From Herbinix hemicellulosilytica (GTDB taxonomy: Bacteria > Bacillota > Clostridia > Lachnospirales > Lachnospiraceae): a stretch of DNA of 64,000 nt. The notes under the pieces are model-generated. The model saw only the letters and a list, made by a program, of their open reading frames with translations. It searched no databases and was not told where the DNA came from. Positions 28,163 to 38,349 of this stretch are shown one piece after another (position 1 is the stretch's first letter; each line of letters starts with the position of its first letter). The DNA lies in the NCBI RefSeq assembly GCF_002904165.1, contig NZ_CVTD020000017.1, positions 62,001 to 126,000 of the forward strand. The letters are read 5' to 3'. The position numbers and the translations under genes were made by a program.

Positions 28163-28212
28163 AAAAAACCTTCCCAAACGCATCGCACTCTTACGATGAC
28201 ATTCAAGAAGGT
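28163..28212 (-). terminator. Terminator after tRNA-Met
   Basis: On the minus strand ACCTTC...GAAGGT (28207-28212 with 28168-28173) encloses an inner CATCG/CGATG pairing, followed by TTTTTTATA. It lies about 60 bases after the tRNA 3' end. Confidence 0.8.
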
Positions 28213-28274
28213 CTGTGTGCTTAATAAATATTTTTCAAAATCAAACCATATCAGTTGCAGATAAAATAAAAAAA

Positions 28275-28348
28275 TAGCGAAGGACGGACTCGAACCGCCG
28301 ACACTGCGGGTATGAACCGCATGCTCTCGCCAACTGAGCTACTTCGCC
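28275..28348 (-). tRNA. tRNA-Met (CAT), elongator type
   Basis: The 74-base minus-strand sequence folds into a cloverleaf. The acceptor arm GGCGAAG pairs with CTTCGCT, discriminator A. The D-arm is AGCTCAGTTGG-type, the anticodon stem TGCGG/CCGCA encloses loop TTCATAC (anticodon CAT), and the T-arm is GGCGG-TTCGAGT-CCGTC. The three G-C pairs of an initiator are absent, so it is elongator Met, or less likely the Ile tRNA with modified CAT. CCA is not encoded. Confidence 0.95.
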
Positions 28349-28450
28349 ATATCATAAATCATATTCAAGAAGCACTTTTTAATTATATTCAGTCTTTTGA
28401 GATTTGTCAATACTATTATGCAAATAAAATCGGATTGCCGCATGCACTTA

Positions 28451-28502
28451 AAAAGGGCATCTGTTAATTGGTTTTTGAAAAACCAAAAACATCAATGCCC
28501 TC
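28451..28502 (-). terminator. Terminator after pflA
   Basis: GGGCAT at 28455-28460 pairs with ATGCCC at 28495-28500, with an inner GGTTTTT/AAAAACC hairpin. On the minus strand TTTTTAAG follows. It is about 110 bases after the pflA stop. Confidence 0.75.
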
Positions 28503-28609
28503 ATTTAATATACTGCCGTTCAGTTATTGGCCAAACAACTTATATTGTGTATTATTTGCTATAAAAATATGGCTTAATGCCGATATTGTTTGATTTTTAT
28601 TACTTCAAC

Positions 28610-29350
28610 CTATTTATTTGAAGTTACCGTTTTCCCGTTTGCCGACAGTATTTCGGCTATCTGTTTCATCAGTTCTTTACTCGGTTCTTTGGTATCGGTA
28701 AGTTTATACTCAAGGCCAAGCTCTTTCCATTTATATTCGCCCATTTTGTGAAAAGCAAGAAGCTCTATTTTTTCTACATTCGGATATCCGTCCAGATGGT
28801 CTGACAATTTTTTTACCGCATCCAGATTATCGGTAAGATTCGGTACAACCACATATCGTACCCATGTGGCTATATTTTTTTCTTTAAGATAATCTAAAAA
28901 TTTCAGAGTAGGACTTAGTGAAACCCCTGTGACGATTTTATATACAAGAGGGTCATAATTTTTTATATCAAGAAGGACCAAGTCCGTATATTCCAACAGT
29001 TCCTTTACCTTTTCATTAAATATAAAACCGGATGTATCTATCGCCACCGAAATTCCTTTTTCTTTGCATAATTTGCTTACTTCCAACAAAAAGTCGGCCT
29101 GAAGCAGAGGTTCTCCGCCGGTAAAAGTTACTCCGCCCTTTGAGTAATCTATATAGGGCTTATATTTTATTATTTCATTCATTAGTTCCTGAGGAGTATA
29201 TTCCTTACCTTTATTTACATCCCAGGTGTCAGGATTATGGCAATACTGGCACCGTAAAGGACAGCCCTGCATAAAAACAACAAATCGTATTCCCGGCCCG
29301 TCTACCGTACCGAAACTTTCTAATGAATGAATTCTTCCGTAATTAGCCAC
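28610..29350 (-). CDS. pflA: Pyruvate formate-lyase activating enzyme
   Basis: This radical SAM enzyme puts the glycyl radical on PflB. The cluster motif Cys30-x3-Cys34-x2-Cys37 (GCPLRCQYCHNP) follows the family opening GRIHSLESFGTVDGPGIRF, and TFTGGEPLLQ is the SAM-binding GGE motif. The start is uncertain: the frame opens with GTG at 29359 and ATG at 29356, but the AAAGGG site is 8 bases before the GTG at 29350 and too close for the other two, so I chose 29350 (246 residues). It lies downstream of pflB with a 135-base gap, and a terminator follows. Confidence 0.95.
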   Translation of the reverse strand: MANYGRIHSLESFGTVDGPGIRFVVFMQGCPLRCQYCHNPDTWDVNKGKEYTPQELMNEIIKYKPYIDYSKGGVTFTGGEPLLQADFLLEVSKLCKEKGISVAIDTSGFIFNEKVKELLEYTDLVLLDIKNYDPLVYKIVTGVSLSPTLKFLDYLKEKNIATWVRYVVVPNLTDNLDAVKKLSDHLDGYPNVEKIELLAFHKMGEYKWKELGLEYKLTDTKEPSKELMKQIAEILSANGKTVTSNK

Positions 29351-29485
29351 AGCCATCACCCTTTCTGTTAATATACGGCTGTCTTATAATAAAATAAACA
29401 TCTTACTGTATATAGGCTGTAAATCTTAAGAGATAATAGGCGGACATGCCATGTCCGCCTATGACCTGTTAAATGCAGTCTAATC

Positions 29486-31714
29486 TTATCTTTCGTGGAA
29501 AGTACGATTGATTACATCAAGCTGTTGTTCTCTGTTCAGTTTTATAAAGTTAACCGCATAACCGGATACACGGATAGTAAGCTGAGGATACTTTTCCGGA
29601 TGTTCCATAGCGTCAAGCAGGGTTTCACGGTCAAAGACATTGACGTTGATGTGATGCCCTCTGCTGTGGAAATATCCGTCCAGCATTCCTACCAGATTGT
29701 CAACTCTTTCTGTTTCATTTTTTCCCAATGCCTTAGGAACAATGGAGAAGGTATAGGATATACCGTCCTGTGCATACTTGTAAGGCAGTTTTGCCACAGA
29801 AGCCATAGAAGCTATGGCTCCTTTTTTATCCCTGCCGTGCATAGGATTGGCTCCCGGAGCAAACGGTTCTCCCGCTTTTCTTCCGTCCGGAGTGCTTCCG
29901 GTTTTCTTACCGTATACAACGTTGGATGTAATGGTCAAAATGGACAATGTATGCATAGCGTCACGGTAAGTCTTAACTTTCTTAAGTTTATTCATAAATT
30001 TCTCAACAATGTCAATGGCGATTTGATCTACACGATCGTCATTATTACCGAAAGCCGGATAGTCCCCTTCAACTACATAATCCACTGCCAGGCCCTGTTC
30101 GTTGCGGATTACCTTAACCTTGGCATGCTTAATTGCAGACAGGGAATCTGCCACAACAGACAAACCGGCAATGCCACAAGCCTGGGTACGAAGAATGTTG
30201 ACGTCATGAAGGGCCATCTGGAGTCTTTCATAGTTATACTTGTCATGCATATAGTGAATAACATTCAAAGTATTTATATACAATTCGGAAAGCCAGTCAA
30301 GAACCTGGTCAAATTTTGTCATAACCTCATCATAATCCAGATATTCGCTTGTTATAGGAGCAAACATAGGTCCGACCTGTTCTCCGGTTTTTTCGTCTTT
30401 ACCTCCGTTGATGGCATAAAGTAAAGCTTTAGCCAGATTTGCACGGGCACCGAAGAACTGCATCTGCTTACCGATCCTCATAGCCGATACACAGCAAGCA
30501 ATACCGTAATCGTCTCCCCAATAATTTCTCATGATATCGTCATTTTCATATTGGATTGAACTGGTATCGATGGAAACCTTGGCACAGTATTTCTTAAACG
30601 GTTCAGGTAAGTTTACGGACCATAAAACCGTAAGGTTGGGCTCCGGTGCAGGACCCAGGTTATAAAGAGTATGTAGGATTCTGTAACTGGTCTTTGTTAC
30701 CAGCGTCCTTCCGTCAAGGCCCATACCACCGATAGATTCGGTAACCCAAGTCGGATCACCGGAGAACAAATCATTATATTCCGGAGTACGAAGGAATCTT
30801 ACCATACGAAGTTTCATAACAAACTGATCGATAAGTTCCTGAACTTCCTCCTCTGTGATAAGTCCGTGCCTTAAATCTCTTTCATAATAAATATCGAGGA
30901 AAGTAGATACACGACCAAGGCTCATGGCTGCACCGTCCTGCTCCTTGATGGCACCCAGATATGCAAAGTAAGTCCACTGGGTGGCTTCAAAGGAGTTTTT
31001 GGCAGGCCTGCTTATATCATAGCCATAGGAAGCAGCCATCTCCTTAAGTTCTTTTAAAGCTTTAATCTGTTCTGACAGTTCTTCTCTTAATCTGATATCA
31101 GGTGATCCCAGAGTAGGAATTTCAAGCAGTTTTTTCTCCCTAATCTTATCCTCTATAAGAAAATCCACGCCATACAAAGCAACTCTGCGATAATCTCCGA
31201 TAATTCTTCCTCTGCCGTATGCGTCGGGTAACCCTGTTATAATTCCCGAATGTCTTGCCTTTCTCATAGCATCGGTATAAGCATCAAACACACCGTCATT
31301 ATGGGTTTTTCTGTTGTGAGTATAGATTTCTTCTGTTTTCTTATCCAGACTATAGCCATAAGCTTCCAATGCCTTTTTAACTACACGGATTCCTCCGTTT
31401 GGCATTATACCTCTCTTAAGCGGCTTGTCGGTTTGAAAACCTACTATAATCTCATTTTCTTTGTCCAGATATCCCGGGCCGAAAGCGGTTATACTTGAAG
31501 GTTTTGAAGTTTCGGCTTCCAATATGCCTTTTTCATGTTCTTCTTTCATTAATGCTTTAGCCTTTTCCCAAAGTTTTAAGGTCCTTTCAGTGGGGCCGGT
31601 CAAAAAAGATTCGTCTCCCATATATGGTGTATAGTTATGCTGAATAAAGCTTCTGACATTTATATCAGTCATCCAGCTTCCCGTATTAAAATCATACCAT
31701 TCTTCTCTCATCAT
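29486..31714 (-). CDS. pflB: Formate C-acetyltransferase (pyruvate formate-lyase)
   Basis: PflB splits pyruvate and CoA to acetyl-CoA and formate without oxygen. The 742 residues contain the adjacent catalytic cysteines in [10 protein letters not shown] and the glycyl-radical site RVSGYAVNF (Gly about 718), with both domains of normal length. AGGAGGA precedes two consecutive ATG codons at 31714 and 31711; spacing slightly favours the second. pflA follows, giving the classic pair. A sigma-A-like promoter is at 31764-31792. The acetyl-CoA would feed AdhE. Confidence 0.98.
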   Translation of the reverse strand: MMREEWYDFNTGSWMTDINVRSFIQHNYTPYMGDESFLTGPTERTLKLWEKAKALMKEEHEKGILEAETSKPSSITAFGPGYLDKENEIIVGFQTDKPLKRGIMPNGGIRVVKKALEAYGYSLDKKTEEIYTHNRKTHNDGVFDAYTDAMRKARHSGIITGLPDAYGRGRIIGDYRRVALYGVDFLIEDKIREKKLLEIPTLGSPDIRLREELSEQIKALKELKEMAASYGYDISRPAKNSFEATQWTYFAYLGAIKEQDGAAMSLGRVSTFLDIYYERDLRHGLITEEEVQELIDQFVMKLRMVRFLRTPEYNDLFSGDPTWVTESIGGMGLDGRTLVTKTSYRILHTLYNLGPAPEPNLTVLWSVNLPEPFKKYCAKVSIDTSSIQYENDDIMRNYWGDDYGIACCVSAMRIGKQMQFFGARANLAKALLYAINGGKDEKTGEQVGPMFAPITSEYLDYDEVMTKFDQVLDWLSELYINTLNVIHYMHDKYNYERLQMALHDVNILRTQACGIAGLSVVADSLSAIKHAKVKVIRNEQGLAVDYVVEGDYPAFGNNDDRVDQIAIDIVEKFMNKLKKVKTYRDAMHTLSILTITSNVVYGKKTGSTPDGRKAGEPFAPGANPMHGRDKKGAIASMASVAKLPYKYAQDGISYTFSIVPKALGKNETERVDNLVGMLDGYFHSRGHHINVNVFDRETLLDAMEHPEKYPQLTIRVSGYAVNFIKLNREQQLDVINRTFHER

Positions 31715-31763
31715 CTATCCTCCTGTTCAGAAATTATTTATAATAAAGGCATAAGCCCAAGTA

Positions 31764-31792
31764 ACTATAGCTTATTATTTTTTTTAAGTCAA
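31764..31792 (-). promoter_or_regulatory. Promoter of pflB
   Basis: On the minus strand TTGACT (31792-31787) and TATAGT (31769-31764) are separated by 17 bases, giving a start about 45 bases before the pflB ATG. It overlaps the 3' side of the preceding 77-codon gene's downstream region. Confidence 0.6.
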
Positions 31793-31835
31793 TAGTATTG
31801 ATTATAATAATCATTTCTTAAATCGCATAGGAAAA

Positions 31836-32069
31836 TCATGGTTTTAATATCTCCGAAAATTCAGAAAACATGTCAATATCTTCTTTGCTTAGTCTAATAT
31901 TTGAGCAGATTGATTTTCCTTCTTCGGTTTTTACATTAATTTCTATCACTGTACCTTCTTTTATAAAGTTGTTTTGCAAGGCAGCTAAGAAACTAACAAA
32001 TTTAGGATGGTTCATAGAAAAACGTTCCCAAGTGCTTTTTAATTTTAAAAATTTTGCAGGATTAATCAT
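31836..32069 (-). CDS. Small hypothetical protein, 77 residues
   Basis: The frame encodes 77 residues beginning MINPAKFLKLKSTWERFSMN, with an amphipathic, charged composition, no signal or membrane helix, and a C-terminal half that looks like a beta-hairpin followed by a helix (GTVIEINVKTEEGKS, then EDIDMFSEF). GGGAG lies about 9 bases before the ATG at 32069; a TTG three codons upstream is less likely. It lies upstream of pflB on the same strand and divergent from the FliK-like gene. I do not recognise the family. Confidence 0.6.
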   Translation of the reverse strand: MINPAKFLKLKSTWERFSMNHPKFVSFLAALQNNFIKEGTVIEINVKTEEGKSICSNIRLSKEDIDMFSEFSEILKP

Positions 32070-32257
32070 TTTATTCAACTCCCGTAAGTATACTGATTTT
32101 TACACTTTGGTAACAGCCTAACTAATATTACATTATAGATAATATAAATTCAATGACTTGAATCACATTTCTAAATATTACATTTTAAAAATCGCCAGCC
32201 GATATATATTATGTAGGCTTACACGTATGATTTTATATGTAAAAGGATGTTTCAAAT

Positions 32258-34168
32258 ATGGAAATCAACGGATATTCCAAAACCAGAAATAACAAACTGT
32301 ATAAAACAGCTTTATCAAAATACGAAGAAGCCATCGATAAAGCCAGGGAAACCAAACCTGCCGACCAAAGCGAAAAAACCGCCCGCTTACCTCAGGAAGG
32401 CAAAATAATTAAAGGGGAAATAATTGATTTAAGATATCAGGAGGCAAAAATAAGACTGGAGTCAACCGGTCAGGTTATTACGGCCAAAATTGACGGAAAA
32501 GTTCCTCTTTCTATAGGCCAGTCTGCGGAATTTGTGATTACCGATAAAACCGATGATCAGATTACACTGCGTTTGGTTTCCTCGGACAATAATCCCATGC
32601 ATGACATAATTTATAAGGCTCTTTCTGCCGCCGGACTTTCAGCTTCGGAAAAGAATAAAGCCATAGTCAAAGAACTATTAAATTTTCAGATGCCTGTGGA
32701 CAAAGATACCATACTTAAGCTGATTAAACTTACAGCTTCATATCCCAATACCGACATAAAAACCCTTTTACTGCTTCTTAAAAATCAGCTACCCGTCAAC
32801 CCGGTTAATATAGCCCAACTGGAAGCTTATCAAAAGGGTATGCACCAAATGCTTGGTGACCTAAACATTCTTACTGAAAATATTAAAGTTTATCTGGAAA
32901 ATATGTTTTTGCAAACTAATGATAATGCAGTCATATCGGATAAACCGGCAGGTAAGACAGATACAATCAATCCAAACCAGGCAAACGGTATTACTGAAGA
33001 AACAGTAAAAGACCTTTATAATTTGCAGAATATGGGAGAAAAAACTTCTAATCTTAAGGAAAACAACTTATCCGAAGATTACATTTATCCAAACAGTAAC
33101 ACTAATAATATCGGTTTTGATAAGATTTTAAATCTTTTCAAACAGTTACTTTACATATTATATGACGGAAAAACCGGAATCTATAAAGCCGAAACTCCCC
33201 TGCAGTCAGTCCTTGCCGAAAGTCAAACGGCAGGCTTTCTTGAATTTATCCGTAGCCTTACGGACCTTAATGCCGACAGTGGTACAAATTTAGATAATAC
33301 ATATATCTTCCCAAATCCGGAGAATTCAGGCAATATTATTAATGCAGAAATGTCGAAACCGTATACTGATCGCGATATCGGTTCGGCAACTCTACGGGAT
33401 CTTATGAATTTGATTTTTGATTTAGTTGATAAAGGGCTGATTAAGTCACCGGATGAAAATATCATTCCTTCCCGTCTGTTTGAGGCTTTTATAGGAATTT
33501 CATCAACATTATCAGATACAGAAAAAGAAAAGTTAATAAAACTTTTAAAAGCCGGAAACTATCACCACCGGATAACTAACACCCTTCATAAACGCTGGAC
33601 CTTAAGTCCTGAAAGTCTTAGAGAAGATATAACAGACAAGAAATTTTTCAGGCGCCTGTATGAGGATCTTGAAAAGCTTAAAGGTCTTTCGGAATACGGA
33701 TTATTAGAATCGGAAAATATAAGAACACCAATTAATAAGCTCCAAGATAACCTGCAATTTATGAGAGATCTTAATGAGCTGTTCTTATATCTTCAGCTTC
33801 CTTTACGCCTTGCCGGACAGGACAGCCACGGAGACTTATATGTATTTACACGCAAAAACAAGGCACATAGCAATAATGAACAGCTTAATGTCCTGCTGCA
33901 TCTTAATATGGCTAACTTAGGCCCTGTTGATATTCATATGGCTATGAAAGAACGACAGATAAATGCAGTCTTTTATCTTGAAAAATCATCAGAGCAATTA
34001 ATATCCTCCCATTTGCACGAATTGTCCGATGCCCTTATCAAGCTGGGATACAAGATACAAGTGAAAACAAAAGTATCTGAAAGCAAACCCGACTTTATCA
34101 CAGATATATTGCAAAAAGATGCATCGGTCAAAAATGTATCCAGATATTCTTTCGATATACGGGCATAA
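32258..34168 (+). CDS. FliK-like protein (flagellar hook-length control C-domain), orphan
   Basis: This 636-residue cytoplasmic protein has a polar N-terminus, then a beta-rich GKIIKGEIIDLRYQEAKIRL / QSAEFVITDKTDDQITLRL module (about 48-108), a long helical middle, and a C-terminal domain at about 500-610 (LNVLLHLNMANLGPVDIHM, MKERQINAVFYLE, then LSDALIKLGYKI). The last resembles the Flg_hook domain of FliK, which measures hook length and switches export specificity. No flagellar gene is nearby, so it may instead serve another system or be a relic of a dispersed locus. AAAGGATG precedes the ATG. The stop is followed by a strong shared terminator. Confidence 0.7.
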   Translation: MEINGYSKTRNNKLYKTALSKYEEAIDKARETKPADQSEKTARLPQEGKIIKGEIIDLRYQEAKIRLESTGQVITAKIDGKVPLSIGQSAEFVITDKTDDQITLRLVSSDNNPMHDIIYKALSAAGLSASEKNKAIVKELLNFQMPVDKDTILKLIKLTASYPNTDIKTLLLLLKNQLPVNPVNIAQLEAYQKGMHQMLGDLNILTENIKVYLENMFLQTNDNAVISDKPAGKTDTINPNQANGITEETVKDLYNLQNMGEKTSNLKENNLSEDYIYPNSNTNNIGFDKILNLFKQLLYILYDGKTGIYKAETPLQSVLAESQTAGFLEFIRSLTDLNADSGTNLDNTYIFPNPENSGNIINAEMSKPYTDRDIGSATLRDLMNLIFDLVDKGLIKSPDENIIPSRLFEAFIGISSTLSDTEKEKLIKLLKAGNYHHRITNTLHKRWTLSPESLREDITDKKFFRRLYEDLEKLKGLSEYGLLESENIRTPINKLQDNLQFMRDLNELFLYLQLPLRLAGQDSHGDLYVFTRKNKAHSNNEQLNVLLHLNMANLGPVDIHMAMKERQINAVFYLEKSSEQLISSHLHELSDALIKLGYKIQVKTKVSESKPDFITDILQKDASVKNVSRYSFDIRA

Positions 34169-34171
34169 TTA

Positions 34172-34238
34172 AAAAATGGGGTTGTCGCATAATTCAATCT
34201 TTATCCTCTTAATCTAATTATGCGACAGCCCCCCATTT
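34172..34238. terminator. Strong bidirectional terminator
   Basis: The arms 34174-34194 and 34216-34238 pair over about 20 bases (AAATGGGG-TTGTCGCATAATT type) around a short loop. It separates the convergent FliK-like gene and gatB. The stem is flanked by A on one side and T on the other. Confidence 0.88.
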
Positions 34239-34292
34239 ATTAATCGGCCTGTTTGGTCTTTATTTTCCTTTGAAATAATAAACCTAATCAAT

Positions 34293-35726
34293 TTATCCGT
34301 TAAGAAGTTCTGTCAGTATTTTATTTACTAGCATCGGATCGGCCTGGCCTTTAACAGCTTTCATGGTTTGGCCTACCAAAAATCCAAATGCTTTTGTTTT
34401 TCCGCTTTTATAGTCCGAAACAGATTTCGGATTTTCGTCAAGTACAGCCTGCACCAAATCCCGAAGCATATTTTCATCCGAAATCAGGCCGAGATTATGC
34501 TCTTTTACATATTCCTCAGGATCAATGTTTTCAAGGAATACTTTTTCAAACATTTCTTTTGCTACGGTACGGTTAATTTTCCCCTCTTCCACCATAAGGA
34601 TAAGTTTTGACAAACCGGCCGGTTGAACATTTAATTCATCAGCATCCATACCTTTCTCATTTATAACTCTCATACCCTCTACCATCAGCCAGTTTGCAAC
34701 TTCCTTTGGCATCTTACATAAATCTTCCGTTTTCTCGAACAAATCGGCTATTTTTTTGGAAGAGGTAAGTACCCTTGCATCATATTCCGAAAGTTTATAT
34801 TCTTTCTGATACCTTATGATTTTTTCGTCACGTAATTCAGGCATAGAAGATTTAATTTCTTTTATCCAGTCCTCAAATATCTCTATAGGGCCCAGATCGG
34901 GTTCGATAAAATAGCAATAGTCCTGAGTTTCTTCTTTTGTTCTCATCCGTATGCTTATATTCTTACTGTCGTCCCACCGCCTGGTTTCCCGGATTATTTC
35001 CTTACCTTCTTTCAGAAGTTCAATCTGTCTTTTACTTTCACTTTCTATCGCCCTTAAAACAGCTTTAAAAGAGTTTAAATTCTTAATCTCCGTCCTCGTC
35101 CCAAGCCGATTATCTCCTGCTTTTCTTACGGAGAGATTTATATCCACCCGAAGGGAACCTTCCTGCATCTTGCAATCGGATACCCCCAGATAAGTCATAA
35201 TCATTTTAAGCTTTTCAAGATAAGCAACGGCTTCAGCCGCTGACCGGATATCCGGTTTACTTACTATTTCAATAAGCGGTATTCCCGCCCTGTTAAAGTC
35301 AATAAAAGACCTGTTTCCGGCAGTATCATGCACCAGTTTGCCTGCATCCTCTTCAATGTGAATCTCTCTTATGCCTATAATCTTTACGCCGTTTTCGGTA
35401 TTAATAGTAATTTTACCGTTTTCTGCAATCGGTAAATAAAACTGCGATATCTGAAATCCTTTCGGCAGATCCGGATAAAAATAATTCTTTCGGTCAAATA
35501 TGATGTTTTTATTTATTTTGCAGTCAAGGGCTATTGCAGCTGCCAGAGCATACTCCACGACTTTTTTATTTAATACCGGCATTGCTCCCGGCATTCCGAC
35601 ACATACAGGGCATATATTACTGTTAGGGCTACCGCCAAACTTCGTTGAACAGCCACAAAATATTTTTGATTCAGTTGACAATTCTACATGTACTTCCAGA
35701 CCGATTACAGTTTCGTATTGATTCAT
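34293..35726 (-). CDS. gatB: Asp/Glu-tRNA amidotransferase subunit B
   Basis: GatB is the tRNA-binding and kinase subunit of the complex that turns Glu-tRNA-Gln (and Asp-tRNA-Asn) into the amidated forms. The opening VIGLEVHVELST, the zinc-type Cys pair in KIFCGCSTKF and ICPVCVGMPG, and the GatB/YqeY tail (GFLVGQTMKAVKGQADP) are present. The 477-residue length is normal. It is separated from gatA by a lipoprotein gene and may depend on the same transcript. The shared terminator at 34172-34238 follows. Confidence 0.98.
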   Translation of the reverse strand: MNQYETVIGLEVHVELSTESKIFCGCSTKFGGSPNSNICPVCVGMPGAMPVLNKKVVEYALAAAIALDCKINKNIIFDRKNYFYPDLPKGFQISQFYLPIAENGKITINTENGVKIIGIREIHIEEDAGKLVHDTAGNRSFIDFNRAGIPLIEIVSKPDIRSAAEAVAYLEKLKMIMTYLGVSDCKMQEGSLRVDINLSVRKAGDNRLGTRTEIKNLNSFKAVLRAIESESKRQIELLKEGKEIIRETRRWDDSKNISIRMRTKEETQDYCYFIEPDLGPIEIFEDWIKEIKSSMPELRDEKIIRYQKEYKLSEYDARVLTSSKKIADLFEKTEDLCKMPKEVANWLMVEGMRVINEKGMDADELNVQPAGLSKLILMVEEGKINRTVAKEMFEKVFLENIDPEEYVKEHNLGLISDENMLRDLVQAVLDENPKSVSDYKSGKTKAFGFLVGQTMKAVKGQADPMLVNKILTELLNG

Positions 35727-35832
35727 TTTTAAACTCCCACAAAATAATTAAAGATAAAAATTAGTTTTGCTCCGAAATAATCGAATTAATAATAAGTATA
35801 GAATAGAAAAATTTAAATTTTAACTTATATTT

Positions 35833-36279
35833 TTATTTTAGTGGGATAAAACCGCCGCTGTCATCCAGCTTATAAGTAATTTCCACTGCTGCTTTTGGTG
35901 TCAAATCAACAATATCTCCGTTCCTTAATTTTGCAAAAACAGCAAAAACACCATCTGAATCGACTGAGTAAGAAATATCCCGGTTAAACTCAAAATTAAA
36001 TTGTTTAACTACTTCATCTTTTTCAAGATTAATGATATAAACTACGGCTTCTTCCTCTTTTAAATCTAAATCAAACTGTGAAATAACAAGCTTTGAATTG
36101 CCGGTAAGTCGGATACCTGTACCATAATCACTATAAAGCAAATCATTTAGGATATCGGAATAATCATTATCACTGAATGATGCATCACAAGAAATCAAAT
36201 CTAAATCCGCATCAACATGATTTTTTGCACATCCTGCCAGTAAAACGGCAAATGCCAGAAACAGAAATGCTTTTTTCAT
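35833..36279 (-). CDS. Putative lipoprotein within the gat locus
   Basis: The signal MKKAFLFLAFAVLLAGCAKN has a classic lipobox (LAGC, lipidated Cys18). I chose the ATG at 36279 (148 residues) because GAAGGATGG precedes it. The mature part is acidic and beta-rich (KLVISQFDLDLKEEEAVVYII, split here as two strands) with no recognised domain. It is 75 bases after the gatA stop and 106 bases before gatB, so it lies between two subunits of one enzyme. It is probably anchored on the outer face of the membrane. Confidence 0.75.
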   Translation of the reverse strand: MKKAFLFLAFAVLLAGCAKNHVDADLDLISCDASFSDNDYSDILNDLLYSDYGTGIRLTGNSKLVISQFDLDLKEEEAVVYIINLEKDEVVKQFNFEFNRDISYSVDSDGVFAVFAKLRNGDIVDLTPKAAVEITYKLDDSGGFIPLK

Positions 36280-36354
36280 ACACCATCCTTCCTTCCGGTT
36301 TATCATGCTGTTATATTTAATAACTCTAATTATTTCATAAAACAAGATAAAATA

Positions 36355-37818
36355 TTAAATAAGATCAGGCCTTAAGCACGGTCTTGCCTGTTCAAAAGCA
36401 TATGCTGCTCGTATTATATCCTTTTCTCCCAGACGTTTGCCTACAATCTGCAGTCCTATAGGCATTCCGTTTTTGTCTTTTCCGCAAGGGATACTGGCTG
36501 CGGGCAACCCCGCCAGATTTACTGAGGAATTAAGGGTTAATGATGTTGATTTTTTGGGGGATGAGGATTTTTTCTCGGTAAGAGGAGGGGCTGTTTTTAA
36601 TGTTTCAGGACTTAAAATAATATCATATCTTTCAAAGGCCTTATCGTATGCCTCACAGATAAGCCTTCTTATCTTTCTTGCCTTATTATAATATGTTTCA
36701 TAATTTCCTTTACTTAGAACAAATGCTCCCAGCATAATTCTGCGTTTAACCTCATACCCAAAGCCTTCCCCTCTGGATTTTTTATAAACTTCCACCAGAT
36801 TAGCATACTCATCGGCCCTGTGTCCGAATTTTACCCCGTCATAACGGGAAAGGTTGGAAAATGCTTCTGCACAGGAAATAACCTGATACACCTGTACACA
36901 GTACTTTACTTCTTCAAAATTAAAAATTTCCACTTGGGCTCCCATGTCTTTAAAAGTCTCTAATGCCATAATAAAATGCTTTCGTACATCTTCTTCCATA
37001 TTCTCCTCAAAAAACGGTTTTGGAACCCCAATTTTCATCCCTTTTATATCATCTATAAGATATTGCCGGTATAAAAAGCTCTTTTGGCCTACGGTTGTGG
37101 AATCTTTAGGATCATGACCCGATATAATTTCAAGTAGTGCAGTGCAGTCCGAAACATTTCTGCTTATGGGTCCTATTTGATCGAGAGATGACGCAAACGG
37201 TACCAGCCCAAATCTGGATACTGCTCCGTAAGTCGGCTTAAAACCTACCAAACCGCAGTAAGCCGAAGGCTGCCTGATGGATCCCCCGGTATCGGTCCCT
37301 AACGATACATGAGCTTCTTCGGCAGCAACCGCAGAGGCAGACCCGCCGCTTGAACCTCCCGGTGTGTGCTTTATATTCCAAGGATTCTTAGTTTCACCAA
37401 AATACGAAGTCCTTGTGGAATCCCCCATAGCAAACTCATCCAAATTGGTTTTCCCGATAATAATAAGACCGGCATTTTTTAATTTTTCTATAACTGTAGC
37501 ATCATAGGACGGTATAAAGTCTCTAAGTATTTTTGATGCACAGGTGGTTCTTGTATCTTTGGTGCATATATTGTCTTTTACTGCCACAGTTACCCCTGCA
37601 AGGGGAGAATCATCAAGCTCTTTGTCGTTTATCCTTTTTTGCACGATTAGCGCCTGGGATAGGGCCTCTTTTTCCATAACGGTAATATATGAATTATATA
37701 TGGGTTCTCTTTTATATATAATTTCCAATTGAGCTTTAACAACCTCAGCTACGGATATTTCTCTTCTTTTTATCTTGTTTGCCAGTTCAAGGGCTGATAT
37801 TGATGTAATTTCCTGCAT
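36355..37818 (-). CDS. gatA: Asp/Glu-tRNA amidotransferase subunit A
   Basis: GatA is the amidase that releases ammonia from glutamine. The Ser-cisSer-Lys triad is visible: Lys in VAVKDNICT, Ser in GGSSGGSASAVA and in GTDTGGSIRQPS. The 487-residue length is normal. It follows gatC by 10 bases and precedes the lipoprotein and gatB. The C-terminus has the GLPAASIPCGKDKNGMPIGLQIVG segment in two typical parts. Confidence 0.98.
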   Translation of the reverse strand: MQEITSISALELANKIKRREISVAEVVKAQLEIIYKREPIYNSYITVMEKEALSQALIVQKRINDKELDDSPLAGVTVAVKDNICTKDTRTTCASKILRDFIPSYDATVIEKLKNAGLIIIGKTNLDEFAMGDSTRTSYFGETKNPWNIKHTPGGSSGGSASAVAAEEAHVSLGTDTGGSIRQPSAYCGLVGFKPTYGAVSRFGLVPFASSLDQIGPISRNVSDCTALLEIISGHDPKDSTTVGQKSFLYRQYLIDDIKGMKIGVPKPFFEENMEEDVRKHFIMALETFKDMGAQVEIFNFEEVKYCVQVYQVISCAEAFSNLSRYDGVKFGHRADEYANLVEVYKKSRGEGFGYEVKRRIMLGAFVLSKGNYETYYNKARKIRRLICEAYDKAFERYDIILSPETLKTAPPLTEKKSSSPKKSTSLTLNSSVNLAGLPAASIPCGKDKNGMPIGLQIVGKRLGEKDIIRAAYAFEQARPCLRPDLI

Positions 37819-37828
37819 AGCAGCCTCC

Positions 37829-38116
37829 CTATTCTATTGTCTTTGGCACCACATAAAATCCGTCCGAAAATTCCGGTGCATTGGCAAGTAGCTTCTTTTT
37901 TTCATAGTTTTCTGTTACGGTATCTTCCCTCAAGGCATAATTTACTTTACTCATAATTGAAAAAGGTTCGGTATTTTCCGTATCCACTTTATTCATAGTG
38001 CCGATAAACTCTATTGCCGTATTCAAATCATCGATTAACTGTTTTTCTTCACTATTTGAAACTTCAATTTTTGCCATATCTGCAAGGGTTAAAAAAATTT
38101 TCTTATCAATCTTCAT
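37829..38116 (-). CDS. gatC: Asp/Glu-tRNA amidotransferase subunit C
   Basis: GatC (95 residues) clamps GatA to GatB. Typical features are LADMAKIEVSNSEE, LNTAIEFI, and the Pro-containing tail NAPEFSDGFYVVPKTIE. GAGGT lies 5 bases before the ATG. It is the first gene of gatC-gatA-lipoprotein-gatB; no clear promoter could be assigned in the 230-base AT-rich gap upstream. Confidence 0.96.
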   Translation of the reverse strand: MKIDKKIFLTLADMAKIEVSNSEEKQLIDDLNTAIEFIGTMNKVDTENTEPFSIMSKVNYALREDTVTENYEKKKLLANAPEFSDGFYVVPKTIE

Positions 38117-38349
38117 TTTTTACCTCTATAAATACTGTTATCATATTGTATAAGTAATTTAAACCTTTATTAAGTTTATCAAAATATTAAAGCTATACCA
38201 TATTTTTGTCTGTTTATCCATATATTCCATAAATCAACTGATATATAAGTCAGCTTAACAGAATTAAGCAAAAACTATCTAAATTACTATTTTTGTTCAA
38301 AAATTAGTCTGTCTATATAAAGATATAATATTTTCACCCTGTTCACACA

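Noticed and set aside
31740-31790. Terminator between the 77-residue gene and pflB
   Set aside because: The ATAAGC/GCTTAT pairing has its T-run only on the plus strand, where no gene ends; on the minus strand it overlaps the pflB promoter.
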